A stretch of 64,000 nt of DNA, taken from contig CAZIAD010000013.1 in the NCBI GenBank assembly GCA_964537555.1, forward strand, positions 9,427 through 73,426, in the 5' to 3' direction. This document shows positions 8,485 through 17,205 of this stretch, piece after piece (position 1 is the first letter of the stretch; the number at the start of each line of letters is the position of its first letter). Made by a program: the position numbers and the translations under genes. The notes under the pieces are model-generated. The model made no database searches and was not told the origin of the DNA. It saw nothing but the letters and a program-made list of their open reading frames with translations. Source of the stretch: CAYRWR01 sp964537555. Its GTDB lineage: Bacteria > Spirochaetota > Brevinematia > Brevinematales > CAYRWR01.

Positions 8485-9246
8485 ATGAGTCAGGATATAG
8501 AGATAAGAAAAGAACGGAGGCTGGCCCTCCTCATAGATGGAGATAACGCTCAGGCAGCCCTCATCAACAAAATGATGGCTGAAGCGGGAAAGTACGGCCT
8601 GCTCACCATACGCCGTAACTATGGCGACTGGACCACCCCCAACATGAACAGCTGGAAAGAGACCCTCAACAATCATGCCATACAGCCTATACAGCAGTTT
8701 CGTTATACAGTCGGTAAAAATGCCACAGACTCTGCAATGATCATAGATGCCATGGATATACTACACAGTAACCTGGTAGACGGCTTTTGTATCGTCTCCA
8801 GTGACAGTGATTACACCCGGCTGGCTACCCGTATCAGAGAAGAGGGATTGTTTGTAATGGGAGTAGGTAAAAGGCATACCCCTAAACCCTTTGTGAATGC
8901 CTGTAATGTATTTATCTATACTGAAAACCTGGAGACCTTTAAGACTAAGACTAAACCGGCCAAGACCAAAGTGAAGGCTGTGGATTCCGCTAACAGCAAT
9001 AATACCCCGGAAGACCTGACCTCTTTGCTGCAGGAAGCCTTTGATATGTCAGTACAGGAAGACGGGTGGGCCCATCTGGCTACCCTGGGCTCCAATCTGT
9101 ATCAGCTGGACCCCGGGTTCGACCCCCGGACCTATGGTTATAAGCAGCTGTCCAGCCTGATCAAATCCAATACCGACCTGTTTGAGATACGTTTTGAAAA
9201 CTACCGGGGCCGCACTATAGTATTCGTGACTATTAAGGATCAATAA
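8485..9246 (+). CDS. NYN domain (PIN-like) protein with C-terminal OST-HTH/LOTUS domain
   Basis: A 253-residue protein. Residues 12-150 form a NYN-type PIN-like nuclease domain: LALLIDGDNAQ holds the first acidic residues, TDSAMIIDAMD the second, and FCIVSSDSDYTRLA the third. All the Asp residues expected to bind metal are kept. A Lys/Thr-rich linker (about 152-172) leads to a C-terminal OST-HTH/LOTUS domain (GWAHLATLGSNL, YGYKQLSSLIKS, YRGRTIVFV), which in other proteins binds G-rich RNA. This pairing is the known bacterial NYN-LOTUS (YacP/LabA-like) architecture and suggests an RNA-processing role. AAGGA precedes the ATG, and a TATAAT box lies at 8460-8465. The stop is only 2 nt from the start of a pseudouridine synthase gene. 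Confidence 0.88.
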   Translation: MSQDIEIRKERRLALLIDGDNAQAALINKMMAEAGKYGLLTIRRNYGDWTTPNMNSWKETLNNHAIQPIQQFRYTVGKNATDSAMIIDAMDILHSNLVDGFCIVSSDSDYTRLATRIREEGLFVMGVGKRHTPKPFVNACNVFIYTENLETFKTKTKPAKTKVKAVDSANSNNTPEDLTSLLQEAFDMSVQEDGWAHLATLGSNLYQLDPGFDPRTYGYKQLSSLIKSNTDLFEIRFENYRGRTIVFVTIKDQ

Positions 9247-9248
9247 TA

Positions 9249-9950
9249 GTGGACTCAGGTATACGACTCAATAAGCAGGTAGCACAAATCAGTACCCTGT
9301 CCCGCAGAGAGTCTGACCGACTCATTCAGGCCGGCCAGGTAAAAGTCAATGGTGAGATCGAAACTAATCCAGCGCGCCGGGTCGGCCCCTCAGACCTGAT
9401 CGAGACCCAGTGGAACACAGACAGCCTACTGTCAGAACGCCTCACTATCTGCCTCCATAAACCTGCCGGATATGTGGTGTCTCACAACCCCCGGGAAGGC
9501 AGTACGGTGTATGAACTAGTGCAGGATGCTCCGGCGCCGGTGTCAGCCATAGGCCGTCTGGATAAAGACTCCGAGGGATTACTGCTGCTCAGTAATGACT
9601 CCAGCCTGCCCCGGTTTATCATAGGAGAAGGCACTCACTGCGAAAAAGAATACCTGGTGGAAGTAGACCGCCCTATCTCGGAAGAAAGCCTGAACAAACT
9701 GGGTAAAAGTATGACTATTTTGGGTAAAAAGATACTACCGGCCCGGGTGAGGCGTATCTCTTCTTCAAAGTTCAATATCATACTTACCGAAGGCAGAAAC
9801 CGGCAGATCAGGCGGATGGTCCGTAAAGTAGGATTCGAAGTACAGACTCTGAAACGGCTCAGGATCGCCCACATCCAGCTGGGAGCTCTGAGCCCCGGCC
9901 AGTGGAGAGCACTGACTCCGGATGAAATTCAGTCCTTCAAGAATAAATGA
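9249..9950 (+). CDS. Pseudouridine synthase, RsuA/RluB/RluE/RluF family
   Basis: A 233-residue enzyme that isomerises a specific uridine in ribosomal RNA. Residues 1-60 form an S4 RNA-binding domain (RLNKQVAQISTLSRRESDRLI). The catalytic domain follows, with HKPAGYVVSH, then the active-site motif AIGRLDKDSEGLLLLSND that carries the catalytic Asp, and finally the LTEGRNRQIRRM signature. RluB/RluF-type proteins match best, but the exact rRNA target cannot be fixed. Translation probably starts at GTG 9249, 2 nt after the stop of the NYN-LOTUS gene, with AAGGA inside that gene as the binding site, so both are one RNA-related unit. Confidence 0.92.
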   Translation: MDSGIRLNKQVAQISTLSRRESDRLIQAGQVKVNGEIETNPARRVGPSDLIETQWNTDSLLSERLTICLHKPAGYVVSHNPREGSTVYELVQDAPAPVSAIGRLDKDSEGLLLLSNDSSLPRFIIGEGTHCEKEYLVEVDRPISEESLNKLGKSMTILGKKILPARVRRISSSKFNIILTEGRNRQIRRMVRKVGFEVQTLKRLRIAHIQLGALSPGQWRALTPDEIQSFKNK

Positions 9951-10054
9951 AGTATTTCATAAAATCCACTATTTCGTCGGGTATTAGTTTTTACCTTGAT
10001 TATATTAGCAGCTTATTATACAATAAAGTGAATTCATTTAAAAAGAGAGTATAA

Positions 10055-13000
10055 ATGGATAAGCATTACTACGATTATTTGAAGCTTTTAAAGACGCTGT
10101 GGTCTGACTCCATGCAGGGAAAATGTCAATCCATATTCTTTATTACCCGTAAGAATGAGGCATTCAACGAATTCATAAATCGAATCATCCCCCATTTTTC
10201 TCCGGTCCCCCGGGTCTTCCAGGCCTGGATCCATGCAGAGACTTTTTCCCCTTATTATCCATTTCTGTCCTGGATAGAAGCGGAGTTAAAGCCAAAATCA
10301 AAAAAACAGATACAGAACATTTTAAATAAAGCGGGAGTCTATTACTTTCACATTGAGATCCTCCTCTCCTATTTTCTGAGCACTAAGGCTGAAAGACATG
10401 AGATGATCCTGGATGACGAGCTCAGCTATGAACAGGACCGCATGCAGAAATCCATCTGGGACCTCTTTCTGTACCTGTTTGGCAACGAGCACAGTATAAT
10501 TATTTTAGAAAATCTACACTATATTCCCTCTTCCACTTTTGAACTCCTAGACCGCTTTATCATGAAAAGCAGTGATCTGCCCTTCCTTTTTATTTTCTCT
10601 ATCAACCAGGAATCCAGAAAATCGGGCCTCCAGGAAGATGCCTACTGGAGCAGAATGTATGATGTTATCCAGGGAAAGAGTGTGATACTGGATTTTATCG
10701 ATACCATGAGCCAGGCTGAATACAAGCCTGTACTGACTCCCACCATGGATATCAAGACCAAGATACTGCTCAGTGAGAATGCCTATCAGCTCCTGGCCCT
10801 GAAAGACTGTCAGGCTCTCATACAATCAGTATACAAAGAGCATTACCAGGCCGGCCTGGATCTGGACCTGGAACACAAATGCAGGATGCTCCGCCTCATG
10901 GGGGATGTGAACTACCGGCTCAGTGAACTGGACCAGTCTTACATCAATTATCATGCCCTCTTAAACACGGCACAACAGCATTCCCTGACAGATATGATCA
11001 TCTATGCCTATCAGAGAATCGGATTTATCCATCTGAAAAAGGAAGACCTCGAAACCGCCGAAAAAATGAGTCAGCAAAGCCTCAAACTGGCCAATGAGAT
11101 CGGCGATGAAAAATCAGTGTTTTACTCGCTCAAACTGAACTTTCTGATCGAAGATAAAGGACGAAGACAGGATATCCAAAACTGGAAAAAATTGTTTTAT
11201 CAGATCATAGAGCTGGCCCAGAAGCTGAACATGGATAACTCCCTGGCATCATTCGCCACTAATCCTTTCGGACAGTATTCCCGGATGGATGAAAACATTG
11301 AAAAGATCCATAAGATGGGAGCAGAAATCGCCCGCAAATATGGAAATGAGTTCAGGCTGGCTTCTGCCTATCAGACAATGGGTTTGGTGCAGGCGGTAAA
11401 AGGCAATTATAGCAATGTCATTAAACTGTACAAGAAAAGTAAAAAGCTCAAATCCCGTCTAAGAAACCCTCTGGAAATGTCCTATGTTCATAATGGACTG
11501 GGGTATTATTATTTTATGACCGGTAAGTATAAACTGGCTGATAAGAATTTTCACATTGCACTTACCCTCTTGAAACAGGTAAAGGATTACCATGAGATAG
11601 CTATGACTTTCTTTAATCTGGCTTATACCTATTTCTTTTCCTTCCGGTTTGACTGGGCTATAGACTACCTGGAAAAGACCCTGTACCTTATGGAAGTCTT
11701 ACATCTTAAAAACCTGGCATATCATTCCCTGTTTGGAATATACGCCCTGCTGGGAGCATCTTACTGCAAGTCCGGGCAGTTTCCCAAGGCTTATGAATAC
11801 TGGACCCGCATACAGGTGATGCAGCTCTCTCCCTATACCGCCAAAAATGAAGAGTACTTTATGTTTTATATGCTGAATGCCTATCTCAAATCCTATGAAG
11901 GCCACGCCGGCCTGGCTATTTTTTACTTTAATGGAGCTGAGCATTACCTGAATAAACAAAACGACATCATCAAATATATGGCCCCTTATTTTTATTATGA
12001 GTACGGGAATTTTCTGAAGACTCAGGATATGGCTGAAAAATCGGAAAGTATGTATGACGCTGGACTCACCAATGCCCGGGAACTGGGCAATGAAATGTAC
12101 CAGAGACTCATTTCGGATCCTGAAGCCAGACAGGTGAGCGATGTGTCTCCCTTTTTCCAAAAACCCCGCTCCATAGATTTTGAGTGGATCATTGAATCTG
12201 CCAAAATGCAAAACACATTGATAGTGCTTCATAAGAAATATGATGAAATACACTTCCTGAACTCATTTCAGACTCTCATGAGCCAGTATGAAGGCCATGA
12301 CCTGCTGATACAGAAAGCTATAGACCATATCCATAACAGTTTCCTGGTAGACTCGGTATTTTTCCATATATATCAGAGCGGGCAATGGGTGGAATTATAC
12401 TCACGTCATTCATCACAGCCACTGCTGGAGGAAAATGCTCAGGACCTTTTGAAATACCTGACCCAGGAAAATACAAACCAGTATATTCCGGATATCAGTC
12501 AGGATGAAAAACTCATATCCATGAAATTATGGGTCACTTCCATCATGAGCTTCCCCCTGGTTAGCGGAAGTAAATGGCATGGCCATATTCTGTGCCTCAC
12601 TAACAAAGATAATGATAAAATCAACCAGGAGGATATGGAAGTACTGAGCCTGGCTATTAAACAATTGCTGACTGCCCTGGAAAAACTGGACCAAAAAAGG
12701 CAGATCATTCTCAGTATGCAAAAACTCAATGCTCTGAATAAACGCCTGCAGCAGGCCGCTGTCACTGATATCCTGACCAAACTCAAGAACAGAAGTGCAT
12801 TTATGGAAAAGATCGGCCAGGAGATTGCGCGGATCAACCGCTATGGGGACTCAGCCCGCTCAGTATTCTCTCTTATCTTTATCGATCTGGATAATTTTAA
12901 GTATTACAATGATACCTTTGGCCACCATATAGGTGATATGCTCCTGGTCAAATTCGGATCTATCCTGGAATCTGCCGCCCGTGATATTGATTTTGTGGCC

Positions 13001-13312
13001 CGCTACGGTGGAGATGAATTCGTTTGCATACTGCCTGAGACCCAGGGGGAGGGGGCTATTGCCCTGGCCAAGCGCATCTATGAATTTCTGGAATATAACC
13101 AGTATTTTAAGAAAGATATCGAGGAATATGTGGGCCATCCCATCTCCATTCCGGATAATAAATTGCTGAACTGTACTATCGGTATCTCAGTATACCATCC
13201 CGACACAGCAGGCTCCAGTGAGGAGATCCTCAAGCAGGCTGACCATGCCATGTACGATGCCAAAAGAAAAGGGAAAGGCAGTTATTCCGTGTATAATTTC
13301 TCCCGGCACTAA
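10055..13312 (+). CDS. Large TPR-repeat diguanylate cyclase (GGDEF) with degenerate ATPase-like N-terminus
   Basis: A 1085-residue cytoplasmic protein without signal peptide or membrane helices. Residues 1-240 resemble an AAA/STAND ATPase domain (HSIIILENLHYI at the Walker B place, LPFLFIFSINQE at sensor 1) but lack a P-loop: the expected place reads SIFFITRKNEA. Residues 280-660 are helical TPR-like repeats. A GAF-like region follows (about 740-890), then a coiled linker and a GGDEF domain from about 905. The active site RYGGDEF is intact, and RDID five residues before it is a canonical inhibitory I-site for c-di-GMP. The metal-binding FIDLDNFK is present. It therefore probably makes c-di-GMP under product inhibition. 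AGAGAG precedes the ATG. A TPR/GAF sensor controlling the cyclase is inference. Confidence 0.9.
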   Translation: MDKHYYDYLKLLKTLWSDSMQGKCQSIFFITRKNEAFNEFINRIIPHFSPVPRVFQAWIHAETFSPYYPFLSWIEAELKPKSKKQIQNILNKAGVYYFHIEILLSYFLSTKAERHEMILDDELSYEQDRMQKSIWDLFLYLFGNEHSIIILENLHYIPSSTFELLDRFIMKSSDLPFLFIFSINQESRKSGLQEDAYWSRMYDVIQGKSVILDFIDTMSQAEYKPVLTPTMDIKTKILLSENAYQLLALKDCQALIQSVYKEHYQAGLDLDLEHKCRMLRLMGDVNYRLSELDQSYINYHALLNTAQQHSLTDMIIYAYQRIGFIHLKKEDLETAEKMSQQSLKLANEIGDEKSVFYSLKLNFLIEDKGRRQDIQNWKKLFYQIIELAQKLNMDNSLASFATNPFGQYSRMDENIEKIHKMGAEIARKYGNEFRLASAYQTMGLVQAVKGNYSNVIKLYKKSKKLKSRLRNPLEMSYVHNGLGYYYFMTGKYKLADKNFHIALTLLKQVKDYHEIAMTFFNLAYTYFFSFRFDWAIDYLEKTLYLMEVLHLKNLAYHSLFGIYALLGASYCKSGQFPKAYEYWTRIQVMQLSPYTAKNEEYFMFYMLNAYLKSYEGHAGLAIFYFNGAEHYLNKQNDIIKYMAPYFYYEYGNFLKTQDMAEKSESMYDAGLTNARELGNEMYQRLISDPEARQVSDVSPFFQKPRSIDFEWIIESAKMQNTLIVLHKKYDEIHFLNSFQTLMSQYEGHDLLIQKAIDHIHNSFLVDSVFFHIYQSGQWVELYSRHSSQPLLEENAQDLLKYLTQENTNQYIPDISQDEKLISMKLWVTSIMSFPLVSGSKWHGHILCLTNKDNDKINQEDMEVLSLAIKQLLTALEKLDQKRQIILSMQKLNALNKRLQQAAVTDILTKLKNRSAFMEKIGQEIARINRYGDSARSVFSLIFIDLDNFKYYNDTFGHHIGDMLLVKFGSILESAARDIDFVARYGGDEFVCILPETQGEGAIALAKRIYEFLEYNQYFKKDIEEYVGHPISIPDNKLLNCTIGISVYHPDTAGSSEEILKQADHAMYDAKRKGKGSYSVYNFSRH

Positions 13313-13379
13313 TCCATAAAATATTTGTTTAAACTCAGTATTCACACTATAATCTTATACTTACATTTAAGGTAGGATT

Positions 13380-14606
13380 ATGCCCAGATCTAAAGCACCC
13401 ATTATCTATATCCTTCTGGGTATAGTCATTTTTACCTGTCTGGGGACCATTTATGCCTGGAGTGTATTTAAAAAACCTCTGGAGTCATTATTCAGTATCG
13501 GTTCTACCCAGAGCGGGATCCCCTATATGCTGTTCTTTCTGTTTTTTTCCCTGTCCATGCCTGTTTCCGGCCGACTGATCGCACGTATAGGGCCCCGCTG
13601 GCTCAGCATAGGGGGAGGGCTGATTGTAGCTTTAGGCTGGATCTGGGCCTCCTATTCCCAAAATATCACCCAATTATCTTTATCCTATGGGATGATGGGA
13701 GGCCTGGGTGTAGGCATGATATATGGAGGCCCCATAGCAGTCAGTGCCCGCTGGTTTCCCCGTCACAAAGGGCTGGCAGTAGGCCTGACGATTACCGGCT
13801 TTGGGTTATCCCCCTTTGTGACAGCACCCCTGGCAGGCTGGCTCATCTCACAATGTGGCGTACTGGCCACTTTCAGGATACTGGGCATGGCATTTGCGGT
13901 TATTATCACTCTCCTGTCACTGCCCCTGAGATTTCCCCATGCAGTCGAAAGTGCGGTAGTAGAAGATAGCAGTGATGAGCCCTATTCCCTCCGGATAAAA
14001 CAGTTACTGGGTCTACCTAGTTTTTATGTGATGTGGTTTACTTTTCTGATCGGGGCTTTGACCGGGCTGATGGCGGTAGGTATTTCCAGCCCCATCGGGC
14101 AGGAGATCTTTCTTCTGGATGAAAAGACTGCAGCCCTTATGGTATCCCTGTTTGCCATCTTTAACGGAGGGGGCAGGCCCCTCATGGGTTTTCTGGTAGA
14201 CCGCAAAGGTACCCGATTTTCTTTACTGTTCATCAGTACTGCCATTATACTGGGCTCAGCACTGATGTTTTTTGCCTATACCTCAGCCCTGGTGATCTAC
14301 CTGGTATCTTTCAGTCTTTTCTGGCTGGTGCTGGGAGGATGGCTGGGCATTGCCCCGGCTGCCACTTCACGACTGTATGGTGATAAAAACATGTCTGAAA
14401 ACTATGGCTATCTGTTTACGGCTTATGGAGTAGGCGCCATAATAGGAAATCTTCTGTCAGGATACATAAAGGACAGCAGTGGATCCTATCTGCCTGTCTT
14501 TAAGATCAGCTTTATACTGGGTATTGTGAGTTTTATGATCACTCTGCTTTTTCTCAAACCCTCTCAGGCCCATGCCATATCACGTCAGAAGAAGGTGTCA
14601 GGATAA
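13380..14606 (+). CDS. MFS transporter, OFA (oxalate:formate antiporter) family
   Basis: A 408-residue carrier with twelve hydrophobic helices. Family marks include the N-terminal GTIYAWSVFKKPLE in helix 1, GGLGVGMIYGGPIAVSARWFP in helix 4 and the following loop (split here: GGLGVGMIYGG and ARWFPRHKGLAVGL), and PLMGFLVDRKGTRF between the two halves. These are typical of the OFA family, whose best-known member exchanges oxalate and formate. Most members carry other monocarboxylates, so the substrate is open. AGGTAGGATT precedes the ATG. The 3' end overlaps the convergent potassium channel gene by 9 bp. Confidence 0.9.
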   Translation: MPRSKAPIIYILLGIVIFTCLGTIYAWSVFKKPLESLFSIGSTQSGIPYMLFFLFFSLSMPVSGRLIARIGPRWLSIGGGLIVALGWIWASYSQNITQLSLSYGMMGGLGVGMIYGGPIAVSARWFPRHKGLAVGLTITGFGLSPFVTAPLAGWLISQCGVLATFRILGMAFAVIITLLSLPLRFPHAVESAVVEDSSDEPYSLRIKQLLGLPSFYVMWFTFLIGALTGLMAVGISSPIGQEIFLLDEKTAALMVSLFAIFNGGGRPLMGFLVDRKGTRFSLLFISTAIILGSALMFFAYTSALVIYLVSFSLFWLVLGGWLGIAPAATSRLYGDKNMSENYGYLFTAYGVGAIIGNLLSGYIKDSSGSYLPVFKISFILGIVSFMITLLFLKPSQAHAISRQKKVSG

Positions 14607-15632
14607 GAAACTTTTTTTGGGATTGATAAATTCCTTCAGATTCTGTATGTCTTTTTCGGAACCAAAGGTCATGAGCACGTCACTGCGTCTCAGAATAGTC
14701 TCGGGATCGGGGTTATACATATACTTGTTCAGCTCCTTGCGCCGGATGGCAAAGATCAGTAGTCCCACCGAACGAAAGATATTGGCCCCCCGGATGGATT
14801 TACCTACTACCGGGCTGTCTTCCCCTACCTCTACGTCACCCAGGAAAAAGGCTTCCCCTTCTCCCACTGCGGTAGTCTGCTCCAGAAAGGCCGCGATATT
14901 TTTATTGAGCAGGGAAGTAGCCAGCCTCTTGCCCACTACAAAATCTCCGGAGACTACTTCATCGACTCCGATATGATAGAATTTGTTTATATTATTTTCT
15001 TCTTTGACATAGGTAGAAATATGGATAGCCGGATTGATCTTTTTGGCTGTAAGAGCAATAAAGAGGTTTTGATGGTCTTCGGGCAGACAGGACACCAGGC
15101 CGTACGCTTCTTCCACATTGGCTTCCAGGAGTACTTCTTCCTTGGTGGCATCTCCGCTGATAAAGTTAAACTCCCTGCTCCCTCTTAACTCTTCGTAAAA
15201 GGTTTCCTTATATTTTTCCTGAGAGTCGATGACGACATAGTTTTTTTTACTTTCGGCCATGGCCCGTATTACATGCCGCCCTACTTTTCCGGATCCGCAT
15301 ATGATAAAGTGGTTTTTCATCTTTTTTATCTGTTTGAGCATTTTTTTAGTCCTCCTGTCCCCTAAAACATAGTTTTCAATAATATGGGAGCTGGCTACAG
15401 ATATCACACCGGCCAGAATAAAAAATCCCATCAGAGAGTAAAATATAGTAAACACCTTGCCCAGATTACTGAGAGGGTGAACTTCATTGAAACCAATGGT
15501 AGTCAGGACATTTACCGTCATATAAAGAGAGTCCAGAAAATTCCAGCCTTCGATCATGGAATATAAAGTAGTACCACTCAGGACCATAGCCAGAAAAAGC
15601 AGGACCAGCCACCAGATTGCATTTCTTTGCAT
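14598..15632 (-). CDS. Two-helix potassium channel with cytoplasmic RCK (TrkA-N/TrkA-C) domains
   Basis: A 344-residue protein. Helix 1 (WWLVLLFLAMVLSGTTLYS), a pore loop and helix 2 (FTIFYSLMGFFILAGVISVA) form a KcsA/MthK-like pore. A Rossmann RCK domain follows with the nucleotide motif ICGSGKVGRHV and the acidic strand end VVIDSQE, then a TrkA-C domain (about 250-330). The selectivity filter reads TTIGFNEV. The usual motif is T-x-G-Y/F-G-D/E, so the second filter Gly is Asn here. The codon is clearly AAT on the minus strand. The ATG at 15632 has GAGGT before it; an ATG at 15665 would extend the protein by 11 residues without a binding site. A ligand-gated cation channel is likely; K+ selectivity is doubtful because of the filter. 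Confidence 0.85.
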   Translation of the reverse strand: MQRNAIWWLVLLFLAMVLSGTTLYSMIEGWNFLDSLYMTVNVLTTIGFNEVHPLSNLGKVFTIFYSLMGFFILAGVISVASSHIIENYVLGDRRTKKMLKQIKKMKNHFIICGSGKVGRHVIRAMAESKKNYVVIDSQEKYKETFYEELRGSREFNFISGDATKEEVLLEANVEEAYGLVSCLPEDHQNLFIALTAKKINPAIHISTYVKEENNINKFYHIGVDEVVSGDFVVGKRLATSLLNKNIAAFLEQTTAVGEGEAFFLGDVEVGEDSPVVGKSIRGANIFRSVGLLIFAIRRKELNKYMYNPDPETILRRSDVLMTFGSEKDIQNLKEFINPKKSFLS

Positions 15633-15703
15633 ATTATACCTCATCCTTATTATCGGAAGAGACACTCCATTACTTTTATAGCTCTTAAAATATTATTCAG
15701 GAT

Positions 15704-15732
15704 TAGACAATAACGCTATTCTTTGCTATAAT
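15704..15732 (+). promoter_or_regulatory. Promoter of tRNA-Arg
   Basis: TAGACA, 17-nt spacer and a perfect TATAAT (15727-15732), 16 bp before the tRNA 5' end. Confidence 0.85.
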
Positions 15733-15748
15733 ATATGCCTGATCAAAA

Positions 15749-15822
15749 GCGCTTATAGCTCAGCTGGATAGAGCGTTGGATTCCGGTTCCAAAGGCCACA
15801 GGTTCGACTCCTGTTAAGCGCG
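15749..15822 (+). tRNA. tRNA-Arg (anticodon CCG)
   Basis: A 74-nt cloverleaf. The acceptor stem GCGCTTA pairs with TAAGCGC, leaving a G discriminator. The D arm is GCTC-AGCTGGATA-GAGC. The anticodon stem TTGGA/TCCAA encloses the loop TTCCGGT, so the anticodon is CCG and reads the Arg codon CGG. The T arm is ACAGG-TTCGACT-CCTGT. The CCA end is not encoded. It is a single-gene transcription unit with its own promoter and terminator. Confidence 0.97.
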
Positions 15823-15853
15823 AAACAGCCTGCTCCATGAGAGCAGGCTGTTT
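15823..15853 (+). terminator. Terminator of tRNA-Arg
   Basis: AAACAGCCTGCTC and GAGCAGGCTGTTT form a perfect 13-bp stem with a 5-nt loop, followed by GATTTTAAA. The symmetric arms could also stop convergent transcription from the minus strand gene that ends at 15875. Confidence 0.85.
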
Positions 15854-15874
15854 GATTTTAAACTTATACAGGGA

Positions 15875-16465
15875 TTAAAAGGCACCGGACCTTATGGCTA
15901 TTCCCCAGTAAAAACTATTGACATCGTTCTGAGTGAGCCCTAAGAGTCCATTGAATTTCTGGTAGATGGGAAAGCGGGTCTCTATTGCAAATTGCAGATT
16001 CTCCATAATGCGTATTTCAATATTTACTTCGGGGATCATCACGAAAAAGTTCTCGGTGGATTCTGCACCCGACACGGTAGTATAGCCTATCCTTCCCGAT
16101 CCCAGCGTCAAAAAGCCGGTAATATGGACCGGCCACCGGGGCATGATGTGGGCACCTATGGTAAACCCTATCATGGAGTTTTTGAGAAAGGCATTTTCGC
16201 CTCCTGTCTGCAGAGGCAGGGTGTACTGTCCCAGCAGATTACGGCCTGATACACCCACACTGAACACATGGCTCATCAGTATACTGGCTCTCCAGTTCAG
16301 AGAAGTAGGATACTGAAACCCCATGTTTCCAAAATCTATACCCACACTGGCAAAAGCACCCCAGTCAATATCCAGTAAATCCACCAGGTTGCCCATTTCT
16401 TTGGACTTGGCCTGGGCCAGGCTGGTACTCCCCAGTATTAACAATACCAGTAAGATCTTTTTCAT
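15875..16465 (-). CDS. Small exported outer-membrane-type protein (paralog 1)
   Basis: A 196-residue protein with a signal peptide (MKKILLVLLILGSTSLAQA). The mature part has alternating hydrophobic and polar residues, Gly-rich turns and a C-terminal phenylalanine (AIRSGAF), as in outer-membrane beta-barrels. Its C-terminal half (FVMIPEVNIEIRIMENLQFAI) aligns by eye with VVIPSVNVEFRITHWMQAALG in the next gene on the same strand. The two are therefore tandem paralogs of similar length. No family is recognised. A barrel of eight or so strands is possible but unproven. Confidence 0.7.
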   Translation of the reverse strand: MKKILLVLLILGSTSLAQAKSKEMGNLVDLLDIDWGAFASVGIDFGNMGFQYPTSLNWRASILMSHVFSVGVSGRNLLGQYTLPLQTGGENAFLKNSMIGFTIGAHIMPRWPVHITGFLTLGSGRIGYTTVSGAESTENFFVMIPEVNIEIRIMENLQFAIETRFPIYQKFNGLLGLTQNDVNSFYWGIAIRSGAF

Positions 16466-16527
16466 AATCTCCTCCTTCAGGACAGCATCATACTATACCA
16501 TGAAGGGCGTGAAAAAACAAGAGAAAA

Positions 16528-16552
16528 ACCCCGGGCTGGCTGAGCCCGGGGT
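16528..16552 (-). terminator. Terminator downstream of the frameshifted outer-membrane gene
   Basis: ACCCCGGGCT and AGCCCGGGGT form a 10-bp stem with a 5-nt loop. On the minus strand it is followed by TTTTCTC, 23 bp after the stop at 16576. Confidence 0.85.
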
Positions 16553-16575
16553 GTTAGAAAGACATATTAACATAA

Positions 16576-17153
16576 TCAAAATCTGCCGAAACGGACCTGA
16601 GCCATGACATGGTATTCGCCGATAGTGTGGCCGCTGAAGCTGAACAGATCATCTGGCTGGAGTAACTGTATGTAGCTCACTCCCAGGGCGGCCTGCATCC
16701 AGTGAGTGATACGGAATTCGACATTTACAGAGGGGATGACCACGGGACTGCTTTGGGTAGTCTCCACGCCCCACTCATCATAACTGCTCGTCTCAAATAT
16801 CCCGAACAGGCTGTAAACAGAAAAATGAATAGCACTCCTGGGAAAAAGATGATATCCCAGTATGACTCCTCCATAACTCATAGAGAGTATATTTTCGGCG
16901 GTGTCATGGGGATGTACCATAGTGTCCAGGCTGGCGCCTCCACCCCCTATAGCCAGGCGGTGATTGATCAGGAAGGCTCCCTGCCCCCCGGAAAACAGCG
17001 CCAGGCTGTCTCCGATCTGGGTTACATGAGTAATGGGCCCACCATAGACCCCAGATGCAGCCCTCTGCCTGGGGTGGATAACAGGGTACCAGGTTCTCCG
17101 GCCCATAATGGGGCACTGATCAATAAAAGCATGATGAAGAGTAGTTTTTTCAT
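16576..17153 (-). pseudogene. Frameshifted small outer-membrane-type protein (paralog 2)
   Basis: The ATG at 17153 has AGGAGGAAAT before it and starts a clean signal peptide (MKKLLFIMLLLISAPLWAG). This frame continues to ...GLHLGSMVGP and then meets a stop at about 17022. A second frame from about 17037 down to 16576 continues with ITHVTQIGDSLALF and runs to a C-terminal ...VRFGRF. Adding one base in the run GGGCCC (about 17035-17040) joins both into one protein of about 192 residues, the same size as the paralog at 15875-16465. The similarity of the C-terminal halves supports this. It is either a genuine recent one-base deletion or a consensus error in the assembly. The terminator at 16528-16552 belongs to it. 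Confidence 0.8.
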
Positions 17154-17205
17154 GATTTCCTCCTTTCTGCTATTTAAACAGCAGCCGGAGGAAAAAGTGT
17201 CACTT

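Noticed and set aside
8332..8676. Extended N-terminus of the ParA-type protein to 8676
   Set aside because: It would overlap the divergent NYN-LOTUS gene, and the strong GGAGG at the ATG 8331 fits the family start.
9112..9130. GGGTTCGACCCCCGG looks like a tRNA T arm
   Set aside because: It lies inside the intact NYN-LOTUS coding sequence and no acceptor, D or anticodon arms surround it.
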